From positions 1 through 14,855 of the forward strand of contig CALCIC010001038.1 in assembly GCA_937907405.1 (NCBI GenBank): a DNA stretch of 14,855 bases, in the 5' to 3' direction. The notes under the pieces are model-generated. The model was not told the origin of the DNA. It did no database searches and was given only the letters and a program-made list of their open reading frames with translations. Position numbers and translations under genes: made by a program. This DNA comes from an uncultured Isosphaeraceae bacterium (lineage in GTDB: Bacteria > Planctomycetota > Planctomycetia > Isosphaerales > Isosphaeraceae). Every line of letters begins with the position of its first letter. The first letter of the stretch is position 1. Positions 6,271-13,458 of this stretch are shown piece by piece.

Positions 6271-8505
6271 ATGCAACGTCTCGTAACCGCAACAATCTTG
6301 ACGGGCGTTCTCGCCGCTTCAGGATTATTCGGCGGACGGGGGGCTCAGGCCGCGCCGGCGCCCTCGAGTTATTCGAATGTCGAACGATCGATCGCCACGA
6401 TCCGCACAGGCTGGGACCGGCCGGGCGCGCCGGAGGACCCCAATGCTCCGGGATGGAACCTCTTCTTCAACGCGATCCTCGACGACCTCAAGTCGTATTC
6501 GACGGCGACGACTCCGACCGCGCGGCTGATTCCGCTGAACCGGCTGTATCAGATGTCGGCGGCGATGGCCGCCGCGCCCTGGCAGCCGGCGCAGACGGTC
6601 CGCGAGGAGTTGCGCGCGTGGCTCCGGCCTCGGGTCCGGCTCGCCTGGGCCGAGCGCCGGCTCGACGACACGGTGCGCGGGCTGCCCGCCTCGTCCGATC
6701 CCGACGTTCAGGCGAACCGCCAGCGGTGGGTCGACTTCGTCGACAACGACCTGGGCAAGTCGCTGAGCGACTATCACGCCGCGACGACGGTCGCCCAGCG
6801 GCAGAGCGCCCTCGACGGGATTCATCAGGCGCTTGGCAAGCTCAACCAGCGGAACGCCGAACGCCCCTGGCAGCCGTCGGGCGAGCTTCAGACGGCGATC
6901 AACGATCTGTTCAACAAGCCCAACCTGGACATCACCGCGGACCTCTCGATCGTCGGGCCGATCTTCGACCAGAACCTCGTGGTCTCGGGACCGATCTACC
7001 GCAAGGGTTACTGGTCGCAGGTGACGGCCGGTCCCAAGACGGGCTTCGGCCTGCTTCCCAGCGACGAAGGGATCGCCTTCTACAACAGCCAGGCGCTCCA
7101 GAGCACGACGCCGATCACCGACTTCCAGAACCAGATCGCTTCCGACGAACAAGGCCAGCGGGCCGCCAAGCTTTATCAGTTCACGGCGACCACCATCGAC
7201 CAGGCCGAACAGACGATCTACGCCCTTTTGCGAACGACGGGCCTGTCGCTCACGCCGGCCGCGACGCACAACGTCAACGCTCAGATCTGCTCGACGCCCC
7301 AGGCGGGCAAGGGCTTGCCTCGCGCGATCGGCGGCCTGCTCGGGTTCAATCAGAACAAGATCACCGACATGGTGTATCAGAACGCCCTGCCCCAGTTCCA
7401 GCAGCGCATCCCCGTCGAGGCGCAGGAAGAGGCGGAAGAGCGGATCGCCGGCGAACTCGCGCAGCGGAACGCCGACATCCAGCGCTTCCTGATCGGCAAC
7501 GACATCCTCGCGGTCGAGGATTTCCTGGTCAGCGGCCTGTCGCTGCGGTCGCGTCCCCAGGCGGTGTACGTGGGGGGCCTGTTCCAGTCGAAGACCGGCG
7601 ACAAGCAGCGCGGGGCCGACGCGCCGCAGCCTCCGCAGCTCGCGGTCCCGGCCCCCGGACTGACCGCCGACGTCCATCTGGGGTCGGTCCTCACCAGCGC
7701 CCTCGACGGCCTCTACCAGCGCGACCAGGTCCGGGCGGTCGACAACGTGATGATCGTCACCCACGACGTCCCCCCCGGCGCGCCCCCCGCGCAAGCGGTG
7801 ACGATCACGACCAACGTCGATTACCCGACCTACCTCAAGGCCGTGGAAGAGGCCGTGAAGGCCAAGAACCCCAAGATCCAGGCGCTCCGGATTCGCAAGC
7901 CGGCCCAGCCGCCGGAATTCGCGGCCGACGCTCGGGGCTTCGTCGTGGCGATCCTCCACGATCTCGAGATCGACGCCCCGGCCCCCGACCCATCCTCCCG
8001 AGCCGGTTCGATCGTCGGCGCCAACGCCAAGGTGCTGCGCGTCAAGATCCCCCAGGCCGAGGCCGCGCTTTCCTACAAAGTCGAGTCGGCGTCGCCGGGC
8101 TCGCATCAACTTCACGCCAAGCTTGAGGAGTTCACCCCGTCGACCGCCTCGCAGGTGATGGCCCTCAACGACGACGAATCGAAGCCGACCACGCTCAACC
8201 GATTCAGCGGCGCGCTCGTGATCAGCACCCTGGCCGCGAAGCTTCGCAGCCAGCCGATCAACGCGAACCTCGACAACCTGCGGCTCCGCGGCTTCGCCGT
8301 CGAGTCGATCTCGCCGTTGGACCCCTCGGGCTGGGTCCGGGTGAACCTGGTGAGAGCCTACGACACGCCCGCGCCCGTCAATCCGGTCCCCGATCTCACG
8401 GAGCCCCCGATCCAGCCCGACGCGCCGGGGCCGCAGCCGGCCGCGGCCCCGGCGCAGGCCCAGGCGGCCCCCGCGCAAACGGCGCTCGCAACGCCGGCGC
8501 AGTAA
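6271..8505 (+). CDS. Exported protein of unknown family with an internal helical duplication
   Basis: 744 aa. I do not recognise the family. MQRLVTATILTGVLAASGLF up to AQA-AP is a clear signal peptide cleaved near residue 27. Residues about 62-115 and 153-212 are two related helical units. Each has a Trp at its start, then Y-x-x-ATT-x-x-x-R-x-x-x-L-x-x-x-x-Q and a PWQP motif (103-106 and 199-202). From about 215 the protein looks beta-rich (SGPIYRKGYWSQVTAGPKTG). An acidic/Gln helical segment then leads to YQNALPQFQQRIPVEAQEEA and RIAGELAQRNADIQRF, followed by an alpha/beta C-terminal half that contains VHLGSVLTSALDGLY. It ends in a Pro/Ala/Gln-rich tail. Only one cysteine was noticed (in NAQICSTP). 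There are no catalytic motifs. It is transcribed alone, divergent from the lipoprotein gene. A structural or binding role in the envelope is conceivable but unproven. Confidence 0.85.
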   Translation: MQRLVTATILTGVLAASGLFGGRGAQAAPAPSSYSNVERSIATIRTGWDRPGAPEDPNAPGWNLFFNAILDDLKSYSTATTPTARLIPLNRLYQMSAAMAAAPWQPAQTVREELRAWLRPRVRLAWAERRLDDTVRGLPASSDPDVQANRQRWVDFVDNDLGKSLSDYHAATTVAQRQSALDGIHQALGKLNQRNAERPWQPSGELQTAINDLFNKPNLDITADLSIVGPIFDQNLVVSGPIYRKGYWSQVTAGPKTGFGLLPSDEGIAFYNSQALQSTTPITDFQNQIASDEQGQRAAKLYQFTATTIDQAEQTIYALLRTTGLSLTPAATHNVNAQICSTPQAGKGLPRAIGGLLGFNQNKITDMVYQNALPQFQQRIPVEAQEEAEERIAGELAQRNADIQRFLIGNDILAVEDFLVSGLSLRSRPQAVYVGGLFQSKTGDKQRGADAPQPPQLAVPAPGLTADVHLGSVLTSALDGLYQRDQVRAVDNVMIVTHDVPPGAPPAQAVTITTNVDYPTYLKAVEEAVKAKNPKIQALRIRKPAQPPEFAADARGFVVAILHDLEIDAPAPDPSSRAGSIVGANAKVLRVKIPQAEAALSYKVESASPGSHQLHAKLEEFTPSTASQVMALNDDESKPTTLNRFSGALVISTLAAKLRSQPINANLDNLRLRGFAVESISPLDPSGWVRVNLVRAYDTPAPVNPVPDLTEPPIQPDAPGPQPAAAPAQAQAAPAQTALATPAQ

Positions 8506-8532
8506 CCCGACTCCCATCAGAGAGCGATTATG

Positions 8533-8577
8533 AACGTCGGCGGCGTCCAGGACGCGTCCCTGGGCGCCGACGACGTT
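8533..8577. terminator. Putative bidirectional terminator hairpin
   Basis: AACGTCGGCGGCGTCC (8533-8548) pairs with GGGCGCCGACGACGTT (8562-8577) at 14 of 16 positions, and the loop contains the palindrome GGACGCGTCC (8550-8559). It fills most of the 85-base gap between two convergent stop codons. There is no long T tract, only a short TTT on one side, so termination is inferred mainly from position. Confidence 0.5.
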
Positions 8578-8590
8578 TCGCGTTCCACGG

Positions 8591-9664
8591 TCAATACACC
8601 AGCGTCACCGCCGTGATCATGGCGGGTTCGAGGCGGCGGATCACGTCGGCGGCGGTCTCGGCGTCCTGGCGGCTGACGTCGAGGTGGGTGCAGGCCCGGA
8701 TCACTTGCTCGCCCAGGACCGAAACGAGCACGCCGTGCGACTTCAGGTAAGCGGCGACCTCGGCGGCGGTGCCGAGCGTGGGATCGACGTCGACCCAGAC
8801 CAGGTTGGTCTCGACCGGCCCGGATTCGAGCCGCAGCCCTTCGGTCTCGGAGAACGCCGAGGCCAAAATCCGGGCGTTGGCGTGGTCTTCGTCCAGCCGC
8901 TCAACGTTGTTCGCCAGCGAATACAGCGCGGCGGCGGCGATCACGCCGGCCTGACGCATCGCCCCCCCCATCAGCTTGCGGAGCTTGCGGGCCTCGCGGA
9001 TCGCCTCGGCCGTCCCCGCGAGCGCCGAGCCTACCGGCGCGCCAAGTCCTTTCGAGAAACAGATCGACACCGTGTCGAAAGACCGGGCCCACTCCTCGGC
9101 CGGAACCCCAGTGGCGACCACCGCGTTCATCAGCCGGGCGCCGTCGAGATGCATCGCCAGGCGGTTGTCGTGAGCCCAGCGGGCGATGCCGGCGATGCTC
9201 TCGATCGGGTGGATCCGACCACCGCCCCGGTTGTGCGTATTCTCCAGCCAAACCAGCCGGGTTCGCACGTAGTGCGAATCGTCGGGCCGGACCGCGTCGT
9301 CGATCTCGGTCGCGGAGAGGATGCCGAAGTCCCCCTCGAAGGTCCGCGCCGTCACTCCCGAATGGCGGGCGACCCCCCCCGCTTCCCACAGGTAGACGTG
9401 CGACGTCGCCGAGCAGATCAACTCGTCGCCCGGTCGGGTGTGGACGCCGACGGCAATCTGATTCGCCATGGTCCCCGACGGCACGTACACGGCCGCTTCC
9501 TTGCCCAGCAACTCGGCCGTCTTCGCTTCGAGCGCTCTGACCGTCGGGTCGTCGCCGAACACGTCGTCGCCGACCGGGGCCTCGACCATCGCCCTGAGCA
9601 TGGCGGGGCTCGGCCGCGTCACCGTGTCGGACCTGAGATCAATCGGCGGTCGGCTGCTGCTCAT
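8591..9664 (-). CDS. ltaE: Low-specificity L-threonine aldolase (PLP-dependent)
   Basis: 357 aa, predicted to cleave L-threonine or L-allo-threonine to glycine and acetaldehyde in the cytosol. It is a fold-type I PLP enzyme of the beta-eliminating lyase/threonine aldolase family. It begins with the family signature IDLRSDTVTRPSPAM and GDDVFGDDP. It has the phosphate-binding PSGTMANQ loop (62-69), a Ser-His pair (88-89) whose histidine usually stacks on the cofactor, HLDGAR (172-177, with Asp174 contacting the pyridine nitrogen), and the Schiff-base lysine in SICFSKGLGAPVGS (Lys205). The length is close to the usual 330-350 residues. The ATG at 9664 is preferred over an upstream in-frame TTG at 9694, because conserved sequence begins a few residues after this Met. 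Its ribosome site is weak (GGATGGA). It is divergent from ubiD and convergent with the 744-residue gene, so it is probably monocistronic. Confidence 0.93.
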   Translation of the reverse strand: MSSSRPPIDLRSDTVTRPSPAMLRAMVEAPVGDDVFGDDPTVRALEAKTAELLGKEAAVYVPSGTMANQIAVGVHTRPGDELICSATSHVYLWEAGGVARHSGVTARTFEGDFGILSATEIDDAVRPDDSHYVRTRLVWLENTHNRGGGRIHPIESIAGIARWAHDNRLAMHLDGARLMNAVVATGVPAEEWARSFDTVSICFSKGLGAPVGSALAGTAEAIREARKLRKLMGGAMRQAGVIAAAALYSLANNVERLDEDHANARILASAFSETEGLRLESGPVETNLVWVDVDPTLGTAAEVAAYLKSHGVLVSVLGEQVIRACTHLDVSRQDAETAADVIRRLEPAMITAVTLVY

Positions 9665-9863
9665 GATGGTCCATCCGTCAAGGTCTCGATACAAGCTCGC
9701 GCGGTCGTCGACCGTCGATTCAATTCTCCGGGCGCGACGCCGACGCGGTCAACCCGGTATCGCGGTCGGATCGACGGCCGGGGCTCGGAATCGTATCCTG
9801 ACCAGGACGACCGCACACGAACAACGTCCAATCTGCAAACGAGGCGTCGTCAGTAGAAGAATT

Positions 9864-9947
9864 CACCACGGAGGACGCGGCGCGGCCGTCGGCCGCAACC
9901 AAAACAGGGGACGGGAGAACGGAATCACCACGGAGGACGCGGGGGAC
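9864..9947 (+). repeat. Two direct copies of a CACCACGGAGGACGCGG element
   Basis: Copies begin at 9864 and 9926; each starts CACCACGGAGGACGCGG. The second continues GGGAC and then runs into a purine-rich tract (GAGGAAAGAAGAGAGAAC). Between the copies GCGGCC/GGCCGC (9882-9887, 9891-9896) forms a small hairpin. Both copies lie in the divergent spacer between the threonine aldolase and ubiD genes and are matched by inverted copies at 10178-10244. Confidence 0.75.
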
Positions 9948-10013
9948 GCAGAGGAAAGAAGAGAGAACAAGAGGGAATACCAGGCAAGAGAAGGGTGAAC
10001 CGCGCCGTCTGGA

Positions 10014-10036
10014 ATCTTCTCAAACGACGAGAAGAT
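10014..10036. repeat. 8-bp hairpin inside the repeat-bounded segment
   Basis: ATCTTCTC (10014-10021) and GAGAAGAT (10029-10036) are perfect inverted copies around a 7-base loop. It is one of several hairpin-forming units in the spacer upstream of ubiD. No function is evident. Confidence 0.45.
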
Positions 10037-10177
10037 CGACGCCTTGCAGTGCGGAGGAAGGAGAAGAGTGAGGAGAAGGGCAAGGACCAATCAAGAATTC
10101 TCGATTTTTTCCCTCTCCGCTCCCTTCCCCCCTCCCCTCCGCTCTCTTCTTTCCGCTCACTTCCTTCTTTCCTTCGT

Positions 10178-10244
10178 GTCCCCCGCGTCCTCCGTGGTGA
10201 GTTCGTCTTGTTTTCCTCTGTTTCCCTTCGCGTCCTTCGTGGTG
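10178..10244 (-). repeat. Two inverted copies of the CACCACGGAGGACGCG element
   Basis: Positions 10178-10199 are the exact reverse complement of 9926-9947 (22 of 22 bases). Similarity continues inward into GGAAAGAA-type sequence. Positions 10225-10244 are a second inverted copy (CACCACGAAGGACGCGAAGG read on the minus strand) with G-to-A changes. Together with the direct copies, they bound a segment of about 230 bases that is purine-rich on its left part and pyrimidine-rich on its right part. The outermost copy ends 17 bases before the ubiD start, so these repeats would be part of the ubiD leader if transcription starts upstream. Confidence 0.75.
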
Positions 10245-10261
10245 AGTTTTCAGGATTTCCA

Positions 10262-12091
10262 ATGGGCTATCGTTCGCTTGCTCAGTGCGTCCGCGATCTC
10301 GAACAGACCGGCCGTCTCATCGCGATCGACGACGAGATCGATCCGTATCTCGAAGCCGGCGCGATCCAGCGCCGGGTCTATCAGGCGAGAGGGCCGGCGA
10401 TCCTGTTCCGCAACGTCAAGGGGACGGCGTTCCCGATGGTCGGCAACCTGTTCGGGACGATCGAGCGCGCCCGCTATTTGTTCCGCGACGCCCTCGACGA
10501 CGTCCGCCGGCTCGTCGATCTCAAGGTCGATCCGTCGGCCGCCGCCCGCCGGCCCTGGCGCTATCGCGGCCTCCCCCGGACGCTCTGGAGGCTCCGACCC
10601 AAAATGGTTCGCGGCGGGCCGATCCTCGACCATCAAACGACGATCGACAAGCTCCCCGCGCTCCAATCGTGGCCGCTCGACGGCGGGCCGTTCGTCACCC
10701 TGCCCCTCGTGTACAGCGAAGACCCCGACCGTCCCGGCTTGTCGCGGTCGAACCTGGGGATGTACCGGGTGCAGCTCTCGGGGAACGACTACGAGACCAA
10801 TCGCGAGGTCGGCCTGCATTACCAGATCCACCGGGGGATCGGCGTCCACCACGCGTCGGCGATCCGTCGCGGCGAGTCGTTGCGGGTCAACGTGATCGTC
10901 GGCGGCCCCCCCGCCCTCACCCTGGCCGCCGTGATGCCGCTCCCCGAAGGTCTACCCGAGTTGGCGTTCGCCGGCGCGCTCGGCGGCCGACGCGTCGCGA
11001 TGGTCGCCCCCGAGGGCGCGCTGCCGATGCCCGCCGAGGCCGATTTCGTGATCGCCGGCACAATCGACCCGGAGGCCCGCAAGCCCGAGGGGCCGTTCGG
11101 CGATCACCTGGGCTATTACAGCCTCTCCCACGATTACCCGGTGCTCCGGGTCGACCGCGTGTACCACCGCGCCGGGGCGATCTGGCCGTTCACGACGGTC
11201 GGCCGCCCCCCCCAGGAAGACACGACGTTCGGCGAGCTGATCCACGACTTGACCGGACCGATCATCCCGACCGTCCTGCCCGGTCTCCACGCGATCCACG
11301 CCGTCGACGCGGCCGGCGTCCACCCGCTCTTGCTGGCGATCGCCAGCGAGCGCTACGTCCCCTACGCGGCGGTCCGCCGACCGCAAGAAATCCTGACCAT
11401 CGCGAATGCGATCCTCGGCCAGGGGCAGCTCTCGCTGGCGAAGTATCTCCTGATCGTCGCCGGCGAGGACGACCCGAGCCTGGACGTCCACGACGTCGCC
11501 GGGTTCCTCCGGCACCTGCTGGAACGGATCGACTGGAGCGCGGACCTTCATTTCCAGACCCGGACGACGATCGACACCCTCGATTACTCCGGGCACGGCC
11601 TGAACCAGGGGTCGAAGGTCGTGATGGCCGCCGCCGGCCCGAGGCGCAGGGAGCTTCCCCGCGAACTGCCGAGCGGCCTGCGGCTCCCCGACGGCTTCCG
11701 CGACCCGAAACTCGTGATACCCGGCGTGCTCGCGATCACCGGCTCGAAGTATGACGACCGTTCCCGCCGGCTCGACGGCTTCACCCGCTACTTCGGCCCG
11801 GACGATCCGATTCGAGAGTTCCCGCTGATCGTGATCGTCGACGACGCCGCGTTCACCGCGCGGGGCTTGAACAACTTCCTCTGGGTCGTCTTCACCCGCT
11901 CGAACCCGGCCGCCGACGTCGACGGGATCGACGCGTTCACCCACGACAAGCACTGGGGATGCCTCGGCCCTCTGGTCATCGACGCCCGGATCAAGCCGCA
12001 CCACGCCCCCCCGCTGGTCGACGACCCTGAGATCGAATCCCGCGTCGACCGCCTCGCCGCCCCCGGCGGGCCGTTGCACGGGATTTACTGA
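10262..12091 (+). CDS. ubiD: UbiD-family prenylated-FMN-dependent decarboxylase
   Basis: 609 aa. Predicted reversible (de)carboxylase of aromatic or alpha,beta-unsaturated acids, using prenylated FMN supplied by a UbiX-type prenyltransferase, which is not in this window. The start at 10262 follows AGGA by six bases and gives the conserved opening: SLAQCVRDLEQTGRL, then DPYLEAGAIQRR, GPAILFRNVKG and GNLFGT. The catalytic set is present: Arg169 in NLGMYR, and Glu276 plus Asp281 in EGPFGDHLGYY. The C-terminal part has KHWGCLGPLVIDAR and ends about 110 residues longer than E. coli UbiD. Frame-open sequence upstream of 10262 lies in the repeats and is not coding. The precise substrate is undetermined: a quinone-pathway role is possible, but the extra length also fits other UbiD relatives. 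No operon partner is seen. The gene is divergent from the aldolase and followed by a long repeat-rich spacer. Confidence 0.92.
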   Translation: MGYRSLAQCVRDLEQTGRLIAIDDEIDPYLEAGAIQRRVYQARGPAILFRNVKGTAFPMVGNLFGTIERARYLFRDALDDVRRLVDLKVDPSAAARRPWRYRGLPRTLWRLRPKMVRGGPILDHQTTIDKLPALQSWPLDGGPFVTLPLVYSEDPDRPGLSRSNLGMYRVQLSGNDYETNREVGLHYQIHRGIGVHHASAIRRGESLRVNVIVGGPPALTLAAVMPLPEGLPELAFAGALGGRRVAMVAPEGALPMPAEADFVIAGTIDPEARKPEGPFGDHLGYYSLSHDYPVLRVDRVYHRAGAIWPFTTVGRPPQEDTTFGELIHDLTGPIIPTVLPGLHAIHAVDAAGVHPLLLAIASERYVPYAAVRRPQEILTIANAILGQGQLSLAKYLLIVAGEDDPSLDVHDVAGFLRHLLERIDWSADLHFQTRTTIDTLDYSGHGLNQGSKVVMAAAGPRRRELPRELPSGLRLPDGFRDPKLVIPGVLAITGSKYDDRSRRLDGFTRYFGPDDPIREFPLIVIVDDAAFTARGLNNFLWVVFTRSNPAADVDGIDAFTHDKHWGCLGPLVIDARIKPHHAPPLVDDPEIESRVDRLAAPGGPLHGIY

Positions 12092-12122
12092 CGGCGGCGG
12101 TCGATCGAGGCCGCGCGCGTGA

Positions 12123-12140
12123 GATTTGCCATCGCAAATC
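12123..12140 (+). terminator. Hairpin just after ubiD, possible terminator
   Basis: GATTTGC (12123-12129) and GCAAATC (12134-12140) form a perfect 7-bp stem with a CATC loop, 31 bases after the ubiD stop. Flanking GTG and CAC can extend it past one bulged A. There is no T tract, so function as a terminator is only suggested by position. Confidence 0.4.
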
Positions 12141-12206
12141 CACCTCGTAAACACCCTAAACTTCCTAACATCGGAATTCAGGATATTCAGGGTGTATAGG
12201 ATGTGG
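12140..12206. repeat. Imperfect inverted repeat of the TATAGGATG type
   Basis: Positions 12140-12164 and 12182-12206 are inverted copies matching at 19 of 25 positions, sharing the core ACACCCT/AGGGTGT. The 17-base centre includes GAATTC. The element is visibly less GC-rich than its surroundings. It resembles the small CATCCTATACATCCTGAAT-type dispersed repeats found in several bacterial genomes; that comparison is from memory. No protein is encoded here. Confidence 0.5.
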
Positions 12207-12316
12207 TTTCATGCCGACCTCAAGCGGCGTCGATGGATGATTGAGTGGGAGTGGGGGTGGACTTCATGAGTGGAGCTGGGCTTGCGTCCTGGTCAACAAC
12301 ATCCACGCACCCAAGC

Positions 12317-12356
12317 CAGGTAAATTAGGTGGTATCGGCTAATTTGTTTTTTGCCT
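12317..12356 (+). terminator. AT-rich hairpin followed by a T tract, terminator-like
   Basis: AAATTAG (12322-12328) and CTAATTT (12339-12345) form a 7-bp stem with a 10-base loop. They are followed by GTTTTTTG (six T's at 12347-12352) and then CCTG, which can pair with CAGG at 12317-12320. It is the best intrinsic-terminator shape in the spacer, but it lies about 230 bases after the ubiD stop and the stem is AT-rich, so strength is doubtful. Confidence 0.35.
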
Positions 12357-12387
12357 GAACCACCCATCTTGTGCATCCCAGGTGCGT

Positions 12388-12414
12388 GGCCATGATCTCG
12401 TGAGCTTCATGGCC
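12388..12414. repeat. Perfect 8-bp palindromic hairpin
   Basis: GGCCATGA (12388-12395) and TCATGGCC (12407-12414) are perfect inverted copies. The 11-base loop itself contains CTC-GT-GAG, so the stem can be extended with a small internal loop. It looks like a REP-type element in a gene-free region. Function is unknown. Confidence 0.5.
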
Positions 12415-12500
12415 GACTTGCCCAACCGGATCGACCGTCGCGCGAACCGATGCCGGGAGTCCAGACGACCGCCCGCACAACCTACCGGACCCGCATTCAA

Positions 12501-12535
12501 GGCCGACCGGAGCTTTACGCGAATTCCGGTCGGCC
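12501..12535. repeat. Perfect 11-bp palindromic hairpin
   Basis: GGCCGACCGGA (12501-12511) and TCCGGTCGGCC (12525-12535) are perfect inverted copies around a 13-base loop. A further 6-bp hairpin (GCTGGG 12613-12618, CCCAGC 12625-12630) follows downstream. Neither is next to a gene end. Confidence 0.5.
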
Positions 12536-12644
12536 GATCGTATATTCTCCATAGGGGCGTCTCGCCCGAGGCATCCGCGCGCTCTTTGACAATGCGGATT
12601 CGGTGAAACCGTGCTGGGGCGCGTCCCAGCCCTTGGTGAAAACC

Positions 12645-12985
12645 GCGCAAACGAACCCGAACTTCGAGGCCCAGTCGACGCCTCTCAGTCGATCGCAGTC
12701 GCCAAAAAACGCGCGAACGAACCCAATCCTCGGGGGCCGATCGGAAAGCCCGCAGGGGCGCGAAGGACCGCCCGGAGGAACTTCGAGCCACACGTTCGGA
12801 GCGAACGAAGCCATTCCGAATTCGAGCTGCAAACCCGATTATGCAAATGCTTTACGACTCGCATCGGCCGGCCCGTCGGGGCGCGAACGAACCCAATCGC
12901 GAGCCCGCTCCACGACGCGGATTCGGGCGTGAAAAGACGACTGCCGACGGCAGTTCGGGGACGATCAAAGCCAATCGGCTTCGTC
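12645..12985 (+). repeat. Degenerate series of GCGCGAACGAACCC elements
   Basis: Clear copies are GCGCAAACGAACCCGAACTT (12645-12664), GCGCGAACGAACCCAATCCT (12711-12730) and GCGCGAACGAACCCAATCGC (12881-12900). More diverged relatives are at 12799-12820 (GAGCGAACGAAGCCATTCCG) and about 12962-12982 (CAAAGCCAATCGGCTTCG). Spacing varies between about 66 and 88 bases and the intervening sequence is not shared, so it is not a regular tandem or CRISPR array. In one frame the element reads ANEPN/ANEPE. It precedes the 3' end of the HEAT lipoprotein gene. Apart from these elements I see no gene in 12541-13018. Confidence 0.6.
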
Positions 12986-13018
12986 AGTGACACCGCGTCG
13001 CCGCGGAGCCGGCGACGC

Positions 13019-13429
13019 TCACTCGCCGATCTGTCTCACGGCCTGAGACGCGACTTCTTGAAGGTCGCGTTGCTGTGTAAGCTTCTTCAAATCGGCGAGC
13101 GCGCTCTTCGCATCCGGGCCGATGCGACCCAGCGCGTACGCCGAAGCCGCCCGCACGCTGACGTCGCGATCCTTCAGCGCGGTCGAGAGGGCGGGGACGG
13201 CATCCCTGGCGGCGGGCCCCATCCTGCCCAGAGCGATGGCGGCCCGCGATCGAGCGGCGGCGTCGCGGAGTTTAAGGCTCTGAATCAAGCTGGGGACGGC
13301 CGCGACGTTGGGCTCTGCGCCGGGCGAGGTTGCGCCTCCGCCGCAGCCGCAGCCGCAGCCGGCCCAGACGAGCGAGCAGAGCAACAGCGTAAGCGACGGC
13401 GCGCGGCTCGCCATGCGGAACGTGGTCAT
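13019..13429 (-). CDS. Small HEAT-repeat lipoprotein
   Basis: 136 aa from the ATG at 13429, which has GAGGG 8 bases upstream. In-frame ATGs at 13444 and 13414 are alternatives. A hydrophobic segment SLTLLLCSLVWAGC gives a plausible lipobox with Cys25, followed by an unusual GCGCGCGGG run of alternating Gly and Cys. The rest is about two and a half HEAT-type helical repeats: VPSLIQSLK, RSRAAIALGRMGPAARDAVP, then VRAASAYALGRIGPDAKSAL and a final QEVASQAVRQIGE. HEAT repeats form protein-binding solenoids. An envelope scaffold role is inferred, and no enzyme motif is seen. It lies 29 bases after the DUF1559 stop on the same strand, so the two are probably cotranscribed. The Gly-Cys stretch is encoded by a (CCGCAG)3-like run at 13341-13358. 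Confidence 0.8.
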   Translation of the reverse strand: MTTFRMASRAPSLTLLLCSLVWAGCGCGCGGGATSPGAEPNVAAVPSLIQSLKLRDAAARSRAAIALGRMGPAARDAVPALSTALKDRDVSVRAASAYALGRIGPDAKSALADLKKLTQQRDLQEVASQAVRQIGE

Positions 13430-13458
13430 GGTGCGGACCCTCATCGCTATCGAATTCG

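Noticed and set aside
6325..8517. A 730-codon open frame antisense to the 744-residue protein, and similar long antisense or alternate frames at 726-2552 (-), 1553-2701 (+) and 3868-5883 (+)
   Set aside because: They mirror genuine genes in a GC-rich genome where third-position G/C removes stops from other frames. Their residue composition (Arg/Gly/Val/Asp-rich) is that of shadow frames and no domain is visible.
10088..10110. Terminator or attenuator in the ubiD leader (AATCAAGAATTCTCGATT followed by T's)
   Set aside because: The stem has a mismatch and almost no loop, so a stable terminator hairpin is unlikely. The T run is short and lies in a low-complexity tract.
9995..10261. N-terminal extension of UbiD from an upstream in-frame GTG
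   Set aside because: The 89 extra codons translate the pyrimidine-rich repeat region, while conserved UbiD sequence starts at the ATG at 10262, which has its own ribosome site.
12581..12610. Promoter at CTCTTTGACA (TTGACA at 12586-12591)
   Set aside because: A perfect -35 hexamer but no acceptable -10 hexamer 16-19 bases downstream and no gene to drive on that strand.
12645..12985. Possible CRISPR array
   Set aside because: Repeats are degenerate, spacing is irregular (66-88 bases), repeat length is not constant and no cas gene is present.
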